DNA from: Bacteroidia bacterium
GTDB taxonomy: Bacteria; Bacteroidota; Bacteroidia; Bacteroidales; UBA12481
DNA length: 14,171 bases
NCBI GenBank assembly: GCA_026391235.1
Contig: JAPLDV010000536.1
Location: 1 to 14,171, forward strand
Reading direction: 5' to 3'
The first letter of the stretch is position 1. Each line of letters starts with the position of its first letter. This document shows, one piece after another, positions 7,019 to 13,529 of the stretch. Position numbers and translations under genes: made by a program. The notes beneath the pieces were generated by a model. That model did not search any database, had not been told where the DNA came from, and saw only the letters and a list, made by a program, of their open reading frames with translations.

Positions 7019-9715
7019 TTATTGTTTTTTCAGGTTGGTTTCAACAGCGCTGGCATCCAGATATTCTTCATCCTGACTGTTGTAAATGCCATCGAGAATC
7101 AGCGCGCTTTCCGGATTGGCCGAAAGCAACATTTTAAAGCTTTGCAAATCCGGGTAACCGGTGACCCGGCCATTCACGTTCCAGAGGCTTCCGTACAGGT
7201 CCTTTTCAAGTGCAGCGACAAACACTATCCTGTATTTCATTCCTTTCAGCAAGGCGAGGTCTTTGCCCAACTGGTCGAAACTGCTTAAAATGAGCGCCGT
7301 GGACGGGGCGACAAACAGATTGGGTTCACCAACCGATTGCACCAGCGCGGCGGTTTTCTCCAGGTTGTTTGAGTTCCTGCCTGATGTCATCTTAAGGTTA
7401 ACATTAATATCCTGCTTCGCAGCATACCGGCAGAGCTCCCTGATAGTTTGATTCATGGATTCATTGAATTGTTCGCCGGTGTAATTGTTTTCGATGCCGC
7501 GATGAGTGGTTAAAATCAGATCGTTAACACCCAGAATGGCCATTTTGTCAATGACCGATTTTATAATTTCCATGCTCCGGTCGTACTCAAGGGTATCATT
7601 TTTGACCAGCCGTAAATCGGGGAAAAGATTTAAGCCGGATGAAAAATCCACGATAATCTTTAATCCCTGCCTTTTGATCCATCCGGCTTCATTGGCCAGA
7701 ATGGGAGTCTCCTTTTGCTGAAGATATTTCCAGTCGATCTGTATCCGGTCGAAATGCTGGAAGAAAGTGGGACGCAGCAGGATCTCCTCCTTAACCGACA
7801 CGATATTCCTGAGGTTCAGCCCCCGGTTGACAGGATTTGGTTCGGGCCGGATAAACGGCACCTCTTCGATATTTTCCTCTTCCATTTTGATGCTGAATAT
7901 CCGGATATCACCGCCTGCTATGGTTTTATTGGTATTCCTGCCTGCTTTGGTTAACACACTTTTAGGCTGGAAACCTATGGCCTTCTGCTCTGAACAATCC
8001 AGGGGCAGTTCAGTCATTTTTTCGATTTTACCGACCTTGGAAGTGACCAGAAACGGTTTTTCAAGCCATGAATTATTAGTTACGGCTATTGTAAAATCCC
8101 CTGTTCCCTTCCGGCAGGTGATTAAACTGAGATCCTCACCTGCTTCGAATATCTCTGTCCTGCTGAATATTTCACCAAGAATGGCCTTCACGTGCTTCAG
8201 CAAAGGGAACGGGGTTTTCAGGGCCATATCGATCGAGGATGTGGGCAATTCCGTTGGTTTTTGGCTCAATCCGAAAGGGGATGCAAAAACCGTTATTTTT
8301 CCTGATCCGACCCCTTGCTCAACAACCAGGGGACTGTTGCCGCAGGATGCTATGGTTTTTGCACCTGGGGGTAAAACAAGTTCTTTGACGGTGAAGGCCG
8401 ATGGTTCCTTCAGATCTGTTTTGTTACAGGCAACTGTCGCATTTGCATCAAAGTTGAAATCATTTTTACCGGTGCTTATTCCTGCTAATCCGCGAGCAAC
8501 AAATCCTGTTTCATCGTGAAAATAGGAGGCATCCCGGTAACCGGGATAGAACATATCGAGAATGTCATCGGTTAAATAATCCCCCGACTCAAACGGAAGG
8601 TTTCCCCATACCCGGTAGATATTCCCCGAATACAGGTGCCTGGGGAAGGACCAGCCCGAGAAGAAATCTACCATCACGGCCACCGGGGTGTAAAGTGCGC
8701 CGGGATCACCGTACTTTTTCACCCATTGGACGGCTGATTGCTGGATTTTCCCGATCGGGCTCAGTTCATTATTTTTATTGAGAAAGGAGGATTCAAAACC
8801 CACCGCCACGCAATCATACATGATCTGACTATACATCAGCCTTTTAAGCAAGCTCAGACTGGTCCCTTCCGTTTCGCCGCCGTTATATTCGGTATTACCG
8901 GTATAGTTTTTATACCCCCACCGGTTCCAAACCGAAGCATTGCCAAACCAGGGCACCCCGTATTGTTTTCCGGCTCCGCGGATAAACGAGTAATACACCT
9001 GGTCGTTGGGCAGCCCCTGGGCCGTTTCAGCCCCGATCATGGTATATACACCTTCCTTCAGGAAATAGTGGCCGAAATTCAATGAAACCAGTGTTGCTAT
9101 TTTATTTCCGAGCCTGTCGGTCAATCCCTGGAAATGGTTTTGAAAATTCAGGTACTGCGTTTCCCGGCTTCCACCCACCGGGACCATCTGATTGGCAAAT
9201 CCCCCGACATAACGGCCGTCCTGTTCGCCATTGTCCATACCCAGCCAGCGGTCACCCAGTTCACGCTCAAATATTGCGAGGGCCTTATCAGGAACCACAA
9301 ACTGCTGCCAATAGCCGCCAGGGCCGGAACCCGGCACGTAACCCCAGATATCAAACAGGTAGAGGCTCCTTTTTTTTAGTTCCCTGGAAATTTCAGTGAC
9401 ATCATTACGGAAAATCAGGGGCCAGGAAGGCCAGATGATATCCCCGAGACCGTATTTGATGGTATACAGGTCGAGGGATCTTTTATAGTCATCTTCCAGG
9501 CTGCGCAGTGCCATGAACTGGATCCTATTTCCGAATGTGCCGGCATCCGGTGGTTTTACCCACCGCCGGCTGTCATCGGGATGTTGCCGCGGATTCATCG
9601 GATGATCGTATATCCTGATTTTATTTTCACCTGTCTGTGCCGGTGATAAACTCATGAACCCGGTTGCAACAAGCATGATGACCAGGGTAATGATGCTTTT
9701 GAAATACCATCTCAT
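7019..9715 (-). CDS. Large secreted protein of unrecognised family, possible glycoside hydrolase
   Basis: 898 residues with a signal peptide (about 1-27, hydrophobic ITLVIMLVATGFMSL, then PAQ). I cannot name the family. The N-terminal part (about 60-335) reads like a TIM barrel with acidic residues at strand ends that could be catalytic: E164 (MDNGEQDGR), E230 (IGAETAQ) and E308 (VGFESS). About 338-515 resembles the glutamine-amidotransferase-like fold found after the barrel in several glycosidases (LYTPVAVMVDFFSGW; GSGKITVFASPFG). About 525-612 is a beta domain. Residues 640-890 look like a second alternating alpha/beta domain, perhaps a second TIM barrel (IQIDW, KIIVDF, DLILTTHRG, NVNLKMTSG, LFVAPS, RIVFVAAL, SALILDG). 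It is first in an operon with a GH127 enzyme, so a role in glycan breakdown is likely, but activity is inference. Confidence 0.75.
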   Translation of the reverse strand: MRWYFKSIITLVIMLVATGFMSLSPAQTGENKIRIYDHPMNPRQHPDDSRRWVKPPDAGTFGNRIQFMALRSLEDDYKRSLDLYTIKYGLGDIIWPSWPLIFRNDVTEISRELKKRSLYLFDIWGYVPGSGPGGYWQQFVVPDKALAIFERELGDRWLGMDNGEQDGRYVGGFANQMVPVGGSRETQYLNFQNHFQGLTDRLGNKIATLVSLNFGHYFLKEGVYTMIGAETAQGLPNDQVYYSFIRGAGKQYGVPWFGNASVWNRWGYKNYTGNTEYNGGETEGTSLSLLKRLMYSQIMYDCVAVGFESSFLNKNNELSPIGKIQQSAVQWVKKYGDPGALYTPVAVMVDFFSGWSFPRHLYSGNIYRVWGNLPFESGDYLTDDILDMFYPGYRDASYFHDETGFVARGLAGISTGKNDFNFDANATVACNKTDLKEPSAFTVKELVLPPGAKTIASCGNSPLVVEQGVGSGKITVFASPFGLSQKPTELPTSSIDMALKTPFPLLKHVKAILGEIFSRTEIFEAGEDLSLITCRKGTGDFTIAVTNNSWLEKPFLVTSKVGKIEKMTELPLDCSEQKAIGFQPKSVLTKAGRNTNKTIAGGDIRIFSIKMEEENIEEVPFIRPEPNPVNRGLNLRNIVSVKEEILLRPTFFQHFDRIQIDWKYLQQKETPILANEAGWIKRQGLKIIVDFSSGLNLFPDLRLVKNDTLEYDRSMEIIKSVIDKMAILGVNDLILTTHRGIENNYTGEQFNESMNQTIRELCRYAAKQDINVNLKMTSGRNSNNLEKTAALVQSVGEPNLFVAPSTALILSSFDQLGKDLALLKGMKYRIVFVAALEKDLYGSLWNVNGRVTGYPDLQSFKMLLSANPESALILDGIYNSQDEEYLDASAVETNLKKQ

Positions 9716-10091
9716 TTTAGTTGGTTTCTTAAATTTGTATTATTCAGAACTGCCTGAAATTAAACTACTTATACCTTTCGGTCAAATTAAAAAATATCAA
9801 TGCCCTGCTAGTCTAACGAGATTATTGAGCCGATTTTTTACCACAAAGTTCACAAAGATTTTACACAAAGGTCACAAAGTTCCGTTGACCAAACATATTA
9901 CACCCATACTTTCAATAAACCAACATTGCCTTCATCTTCTTTGTGTTCTTTGTGTGATTACTCTTTGTGAACTTTGTGGTTTATCTTGAGAGAATTGCGA
10001 AAAACAACAAGTGCTTTTAAATGTACATAACCGAAAGGGATAAGCAGTGAAATTAATTGTTTTAACGTTGATGTAACACCCGGCTGCACGG
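9716..10091. other. Gap between BtaA-like gene and glycan operon
   Basis: 376 bases, no gene. It is largely occupied by the nested inverted-repeat element. The glycan operon promoter should lie here, but I found only an imperfect TAATTTG-like box on the minus strand near 9783-9790 and no convincing pair. Confidence 0.6.
9758..10054. repeat. Nested inverted-repeat element with CACAAAG units
   Basis: Inner arms: ACCACAAAGTTCACAAAG at 9840-9857 is exactly complementary to 9963-9980. Each side carries four copies of the 7-base unit: CACAAAG at 9842, 9851, 9864 and 9873, and CTTTGTG at 9939, 9948, 9963 and 9972, with spacing 9-13-9 and 9-15-9. Outer arms: 9758-9782 and 10030-10054 are inverted repeats with 21 of 25 bases matching (core CCTTTCGGT / ACCGAAAGG). 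This could be a non-autonomous mobile repeat or a family of intergenic palindromes; similar CACAAAGTTCACAAAG palindromes occur in Bacteroidota genomes in my recollection. Confidence 0.7.
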
Positions 10092-11174
10092 TCAGGTACT
10101 GAAATTCAACGGCACCAATCCATAAAAGGGGTACCTGTCGGTTTTCATAAGCCTGGTTCCAAGTTCATAATCCGGGATCATTTTGCCTGAGAGGTCATCG
10201 GGAATAGGGTGATTATAATGAATGTAGCGGAACAGCAGTTTTGTTCCGGAAGCCGATTTTGTCGATATCACCCTCAGCAAGCCGGCAAATTCATCCTTCG
10301 ACATCCAGTCGCCAATGTTGGAGAGGTGCAGTTTATTAAAATAGTTATCAGGATATTGGATTATTGTCTCATTAAATGACTGCAACCGGATATCGAGATT
10401 AAGATAATTTTCCCGGATCCTTTTCATTCCCGCTTCCTTCAGGTATTCGGGGTAGGCTTCCGGGAAATGGACTTCGTCAAACAATGAGTATTGAAGAAAA
10501 TAGTTTTCCCTGGCTAAAGTGGAGCAGCAGAAATCCCTGAGCTTTCCATAAAAGAATTCCGCCATGTTCCGCTCACCGCTATGGGTCAACCCCTGAGCCG
10601 AAATCCCCCTTTTCTTATATAGCCGGGGATGAAATACCAGGTGGAAGATCCCGCGCAGCAGTCCCGTTGACATGTGACGGTCGAAATAGGTTTCCTGTTC
10701 ATCCGTGTTGTCCATCCCGAACAAATTCAAGAGGTGTTTCTTCTTCAGGAGCATCAATCCGAGCCTGTTGAAGCGGGCGATATATTTTTCAAACCTGGCA
10801 ACGTTTATCGGACCCTGATCGATGGCCATGCTGCTGTTCTTCCAAAATGGCAGGTCGTCTTCCGGCAGATAATTACGGGCCTTTTCAAAGAGTTTCCGGC
10901 GGATTTCAGCGGATGCTTTCCGAAAACCGGTCAGGGCGGCGGCCTCATCAGGATCCAGCGACCTGACGGCAGCCAGTTTCAGCCTGGTGAGGCAGTTTTG
11001 CGATTCCAGGATATCCACGGCTGATATTTTCAGGTCGAACATGGCCAGCAGGTTAAGGGGCATCTCGCCGGCACTGCTGATGCAAAGTAACCTGTCGCCA
11101 TCCCGGAGATCGAGTGCCCTGGCATCAACCCGGGAATCTTCCTGCGAAATTCCGTATTCAAATATCGGTTCCAT
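10092..11174 (-). CDS. BtaA-like (DUF3419) 3-amino-3-carboxypropyl transferase
   Basis: Predicted enzyme of 360 residues that moves the 3-amino-3-carboxypropyl group of S-adenosylmethionine to an acceptor. In BtaA the acceptor is diacylglycerol, giving diacylglyceryl-homoserine, precursor of the betaine lipid DGTS. Family motifs seen: FEYGISQEDSRVDARAL (5-21), the SAM-binding CISSAGEMPLNLL (31-43), AVDILESQNCLTRLKLAAV (52-70), and LSNIGDWMS (284-292). Length is near that of bacterial BtaA. No transmembrane segment is evident. I use the ATG at 11174; a TTG one codon earlier is less likely. It overlaps the end of the hydrolase gene by 17 bases, implying translational coupling. No BtaB-type N-methyltransferase is in the window, so the product may be a homoserine lipid, or the acceptor may differ. 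Confidence 0.82.
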   Translation of the reverse strand: MEPIFEYGISQEDSRVDARALDLRDGDRLLCISSAGEMPLNLLAMFDLKISAVDILESQNCLTRLKLAAVRSLDPDEAAALTGFRKASAEIRRKLFEKARNYLPEDDLPFWKNSSMAIDQGPINVARFEKYIARFNRLGLMLLKKKHLLNLFGMDNTDEQETYFDRHMSTGLLRGIFHLVFHPRLYKKRGISAQGLTHSGERNMAEFFYGKLRDFCCSTLARENYFLQYSLFDEVHFPEAYPEYLKEAGMKRIRENYLNLDIRLQSFNETIIQYPDNYFNKLHLSNIGDWMSKDEFAGLLRVISTKSASGTKLLFRYIHYNHPIPDDLSGKMIPDYELGTRLMKTDRYPFYGLVPLNFST

Positions 11175-12057
11175 CAAATGAAGTTTTTGATTTCAATCCG
11201 TCAATGTATTGCCGTATCACTATTCCCAGCTCCGCGCTGTGGGTCCTCCGGTTGGTCTCGAGATCGGTATAGGTGCAGTTTTTGAGGTTTTCGATCATCC
11301 TTTTCACTTCATCATGACTATGGAAATGATCTTTCGAGGTTCCGACTATCAGGGTGGGGCAGGAGAAGTCGCCCAGCTTATCCCATATTTTATAACCGGA
11401 GATCCCCAGAGCAGTCTTTCTCAGCCTCACCGGATGGGCATTGTCCAGTGAGCGTGCGGATATCAGGTACATGTCATAATCTTCCTTCCGGTTGATCCGG
11501 AAATGCCTGATATACCATTTAACGACCGGCTTGAATAAATAGAGCAGGGGAAGTTCCAGCTTCATGATTACAACGGCAAATGCGGGGTAATTGAAAGTGG
11601 CGTTAGGTTCAAGCAGCAGCGCGCAATACGGCTTTGCGTCCAGGCGGGTGTAAGAATCGACAATGACCGTAGCACCCAGGGAATAGCCAAACATGGAATA
11701 TTTCCCGTCTTCCAATCCCAACAGCCTTACCAGAACGCATAGGTCGGATGAAAATGTTTCCACGTCAAACCTGACCTTGCCGGTAATCCGGCTCGAGGAT
11801 TTTTCCCTGGTATCGACATAATAAACCTGAAAATCACGGGTTAGCCCGATAAGCGTTTCCTTAAATCCCTCCAACACCGATGCCAGTCCGGAAATAAAAA
11901 CAACCGGATAATATTTACTCTCTCCCGGAGGTGTAAAGGTCACAATCCGCAGGGCGACGTGGTCCTCAACACTGAACCATTGCCCGGAAATATGAGTTCC
12001 GGGACAGCAGTAATCCTGGTAGTCCTCATCGGCACTATTCTTTGATCCGGTTTTCAC
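11158..12057 (-). CDS. Alpha/beta hydrolase, middle gene of the BtaA-like operon
   Basis: Cytoplasmic-looking serine hydrolase of 299 residues. Nucleophile S126 lies in GYSLG, the acid is probably D243 (VGTSKDHFH) and the histidine H273 (RRTHSAE), a complete triad in the usual order and spacing. An inserted helical lid covers about 160-200 with a hydrophobic stretch (VVIMKLELPLLYLF) that could contact a lipid or membrane. The start is a GTG at 12057: an in-frame TGA lies just upstream and there is no ATG in the first 100 codons. It begins 21 bases after the GNAT gene and overlaps the BtaA-like gene. The context suggests a lipid, ester or thioester substrate, for instance acyl release or transfer; this is inference. 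Confidence 0.83.
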   Translation of the reverse strand: MKTGSKNSADEDYQDYCCPGTHISGQWFSVEDHVALRIVTFTPPGESKYYPVVFISGLASVLEGFKETLIGLTRDFQVYYVDTREKSSSRITGKVRFDVETFSSDLCVLVRLLGLEDGKYSMFGYSLGATVIVDSYTRLDAKPYCALLLEPNATFNYPAFAVVIMKLELPLLYLFKPVVKWYIRHFRINRKEDYDMYLISARSLDNAHPVRLRKTALGISGYKIWDKLGDFSCPTLIVGTSKDHFHSHDEVKRMIENLKNCTYTDLETNRRTHSAELGIVIRQYIDGLKSKTSFDGTDI

Positions 12058-12062
12058 TACTC

Positions 12063-12083
12063 ATGTTTTAAAAATGTTTTAAA
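12063..12083. repeat. Short tandem repeat at GNAT stop codon
   Basis: ATGTTTTAAA occurs twice (12063-12072 and 12074-12083) with one A between. The repeat covers the TAA of the GNAT gene (12079-12081) and most of the 21-base gap before the GTG start of the hydrolase. Probably a small duplication. Confidence 0.6.
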
Positions 12084-13137
12084 CCAGAGAGAAATCCTCA
12101 AACGGAATCCCTGACTGTATTTCCCTGATTTTGAATTTATTATCCTTTAAACTGTACAGGAATCCGATTGTTTTGAAAATAATTTTCGGATAACCCGAGA
12201 ATATTTTTAAGAACGGATCCTTTTCATGGATTCCGATCGAGAGGAAAGTATAGTTCTGTTCAGAAGCAATATTCCGGGCCATTCCGATCAGTGCCTTAAG
12301 GGCTCTCTCATGGCCGGGCTTGACAGCAAAGGATTTTATGAATAATATTCTCATAGGTTCATTTATTTTAGGCAGCCTGGCAACCGGATAAATGAAATAA
12401 ACCATGCGGATCAGGCCAAGTAAGCTTTTCAGAAAAAAGGGAAGTCCGGTCAGTACATTCTGTTTCGCGGATCCGGGATCAAAAAGGGCAAGTGCGGCCA
12501 CTGTTTCATTATCCAGAGAAGCCTTTATCAGCGTGGAATTATTGAATGAATTTTCTGAATAAACCGGGGCAAACCGATAGGATTTCATGAAATTATTAAA
12601 GAAGCTGGTAATAGTTCCCTCTGCCTGAACCTGGTCTAACTGATAATTGGAAGAGCCGGTTTTAACAGGCGTGGGCAAGATCTCCAATACCCTGAAGGTT
12701 CCGGCATCATCTGCAGCGGGGAAAAGGGCCCTGCCCCTGAATAAAGGCAGAACATCTTCATTTCCAGACGTTACCGAGCAAAAAAGCAGATCCGCGTCCA
12801 TCGATTCCAGTTTATGCAGCATGGCCCTGCCCAGCCTTGACGCCACCGTTGATTTCCGGTGATCTGGGTGAACCTTGAAATCTGCGAGATAGTATGCTGT
12901 TTCCGGTTCTCCATTGACCAGAACGGTAGAGGCTGATGCTGAGTAAGATCCGATGATTTTACCGTTCAGCTCGGCTATGATGACAAAAGATGAGCCCCTC
13001 AATTCAAGCAGCCTGAAGAAATCGGGATTCCTGTCGATCCTGGTGGGGATTTTCCCTTTCATAGGAGTGATGGAAGTAAGGTCAATCAAACCTTCATTGT
13101 CGGCAGGAGTGCCCTCTCTGATAATTATGTTTGCCAT
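12079..13137 (-). CDS. GNAT-family N-acyltransferase-like protein, probably two GNAT domains
   Basis: 352 residues. I start at the ATG at 13137 (MANIIIREGTPADNEGL), which begins directly with the first GNAT strand; a TTG 14 codons earlier is poor. Domain one spans about 4-150: strand FVIIAELNGKIIGSYSAS (51-68), then motif A at 85-106 (ADFKVHPDHRKSTVASRLG), where the usual Arg/Gln-x-x-Gly-x-Gly/Ala loop is R94-KSTVA with Thr in place of the first Gly. A second, weaker GNAT-like half runs about 180-330 (LFIKSFAVKPGHERALKALIGMA at 265-287). It would use an acyl-CoA or acyl-ACP donor; the acceptor is unknown. It is the first gene of the operon with the hydrolase and the BtaA-like enzyme, so acylation of an amino group made by BtaA chemistry is one idea. 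Confidence 0.78.
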   Translation of the reverse strand: MANIIIREGTPADNEGLIDLTSITPMKGKIPTRIDRNPDFFRLLELRGSSFVIIAELNGKIIGSYSASASTVLVNGEPETAYYLADFKVHPDHRKSTVASRLGRAMLHKLESMDADLLFCSVTSGNEDVLPLFRGRALFPAADDAGTFRVLEILPTPVKTGSSNYQLDQVQAEGTITSFFNNFMKSYRFAPVYSENSFNNSTLIKASLDNETVAALALFDPGSAKQNVLTGLPFFLKSLLGLIRMVYFIYPVARLPKINEPMRILFIKSFAVKPGHERALKALIGMARNIASEQNYTFLSIGIHEKDPFLKIFSGYPKIIFKTIGFLYSLKDNKFKIREIQSGIPFEDFSLV

Positions 13138-13154
13138 TATTAGGACAGTTGAGG

Positions 13155-13170
13155 CGGCTGAAATGAGCCG
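13155..13170 (-). other. Small hairpin in GNAT operon leader
   Basis: CGGCT (13155-13159) pairs with AGCCG (13166-13170) around a 6-base loop, 18 bases before the GNAT start codon. It could influence translation start. Five base pairs only. Confidence 0.3.
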
Positions 13171-13194
13171 ATAAATCAATCGTATATTTTCGCC

Positions 13195-13218
13195 GGAAAT
13201 TCAGCGTTGCTGATTTCC
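13195..13218 (-). other. Hairpin within a 15-codon leader frame
   Basis: On the minus strand GGAAATCAG pairs with CTGAATTTCC through 9 base pairs with one bulged A and a 5-base loop. It lies inside a 15-codon frame ATG 13223 to TGA 13176 (MLEISNAEFPAKIYD). Position between the promoter-like element and the GNAT gene suggests a leader structure; function is inference. Confidence 0.35.
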
Positions 13219-13254
13219 AGCATATCGTAAGATTTTAGATGTTGCCTGGTTTTA

Positions 13255-13295
13255 ATCCATAAAAGATAAGAACTTATAATGAGACCGCCAAATGG
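13255..13295 (-). promoter_or_regulatory. Promoter-like element upstream of the GNAT operon, copy B
   Basis: On the minus strand TTTG (13292-13289), a 20-base spacer, and TATCTTTT (13268-13261) repeat the arrangement found upstream of the lipoprotein gene (4806-4846). The -7 box matches 7 of 8 bases of TAnnTTTG and the spacer shares TCTCA.TAT with the other copy. The implied leader before the GNAT ATG is about 115 bases. Confidence 0.5.
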
Positions 13296-13451
13296 CAAAG
13301 CACAGAACTGCTATCAGCAATATAGCCAGGGAGCAGATTATTTCCGGAACCTGGTCCAATGATCACCAAAGCGTGTCAATAGCCACATGATCCATCTGGA
13401 CATCCCGGATATAGTGGTTCCCGGTAAGGAATAATCGAGAGATCGCCAAAT

Positions 13452-13459
13452 TATTTTTG
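13452..13459 (+). promoter_or_regulatory. Candidate -7 box (TATTTTTG) for the permease gene
   Basis: A perfect TAnnTTTG match on the plus strand, 70 bases before the permease start codon. No clear -33 TTTG at the right distance, so weak. Confidence 0.25.
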
Positions 13460-13492
13460 AGTGCAACGGATCCATAACGATTTCGTAAATTG

Positions 13493-13507
13493 AGCCGCTA
13501 ATCGGCT
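13493..13507. repeat. Small inverted repeat before the permease start
   Basis: AGCCG-CTAAT-CGGCT, 5-base arms, 22 bases upstream of the permease ATG. It includes GCCGCTAATC, the exact reverse complement of the repeat unit at 1493-1502. A small operator or chance. Confidence 0.3.
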
Positions 13508-13529
13508 GAATGTATCTCAACGGGGCCCT

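Larger units (their letters stand above)
13138..13529. other. Divergent gap between GNAT operon and ABC permease
   Basis: 392 bases between genes pointing away from each other. It contains the promoter-like element at 13255-13295 and two hairpins in the presumed GNAT leader, a possible -7 box for the permease and a small hairpin at 13493-13507. A 60-codon minus-strand frame (13338-13520) starts only with TTG and has no recognisable motif; I do not call it a gene. Confidence 0.6.

Noticed and set aside
7767..8519. 250-codon plus-strand open frame
   Set aside because: It is wholly opposite the 898-residue secreted protein, and its translation shows no motif or signal that would support a gene.
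9654..9989. 111-codon plus-strand open frame
   Set aside because: It begins opposite the secreted protein and then reads through the CACAAAG palindrome, which yields the repetitive FTTKFTKILHKGHK / LCVLCVITLCELCG type of peptide that comes from the repeat, not a protein.
10117..10128. 12-base match (AATCCATAAAAG) to part of the promoter-like element at 13254-13265
   Set aside because: It lies inside the coding end of the BtaA-like gene and lacks the -33 half and spacer, so it is taken as chance.
13338..13520. 60-codon minus-strand frame between GNAT and permease
   Set aside because: Starts only with TTG, has no recognisable motif, and overlaps presumed regulatory sequence.
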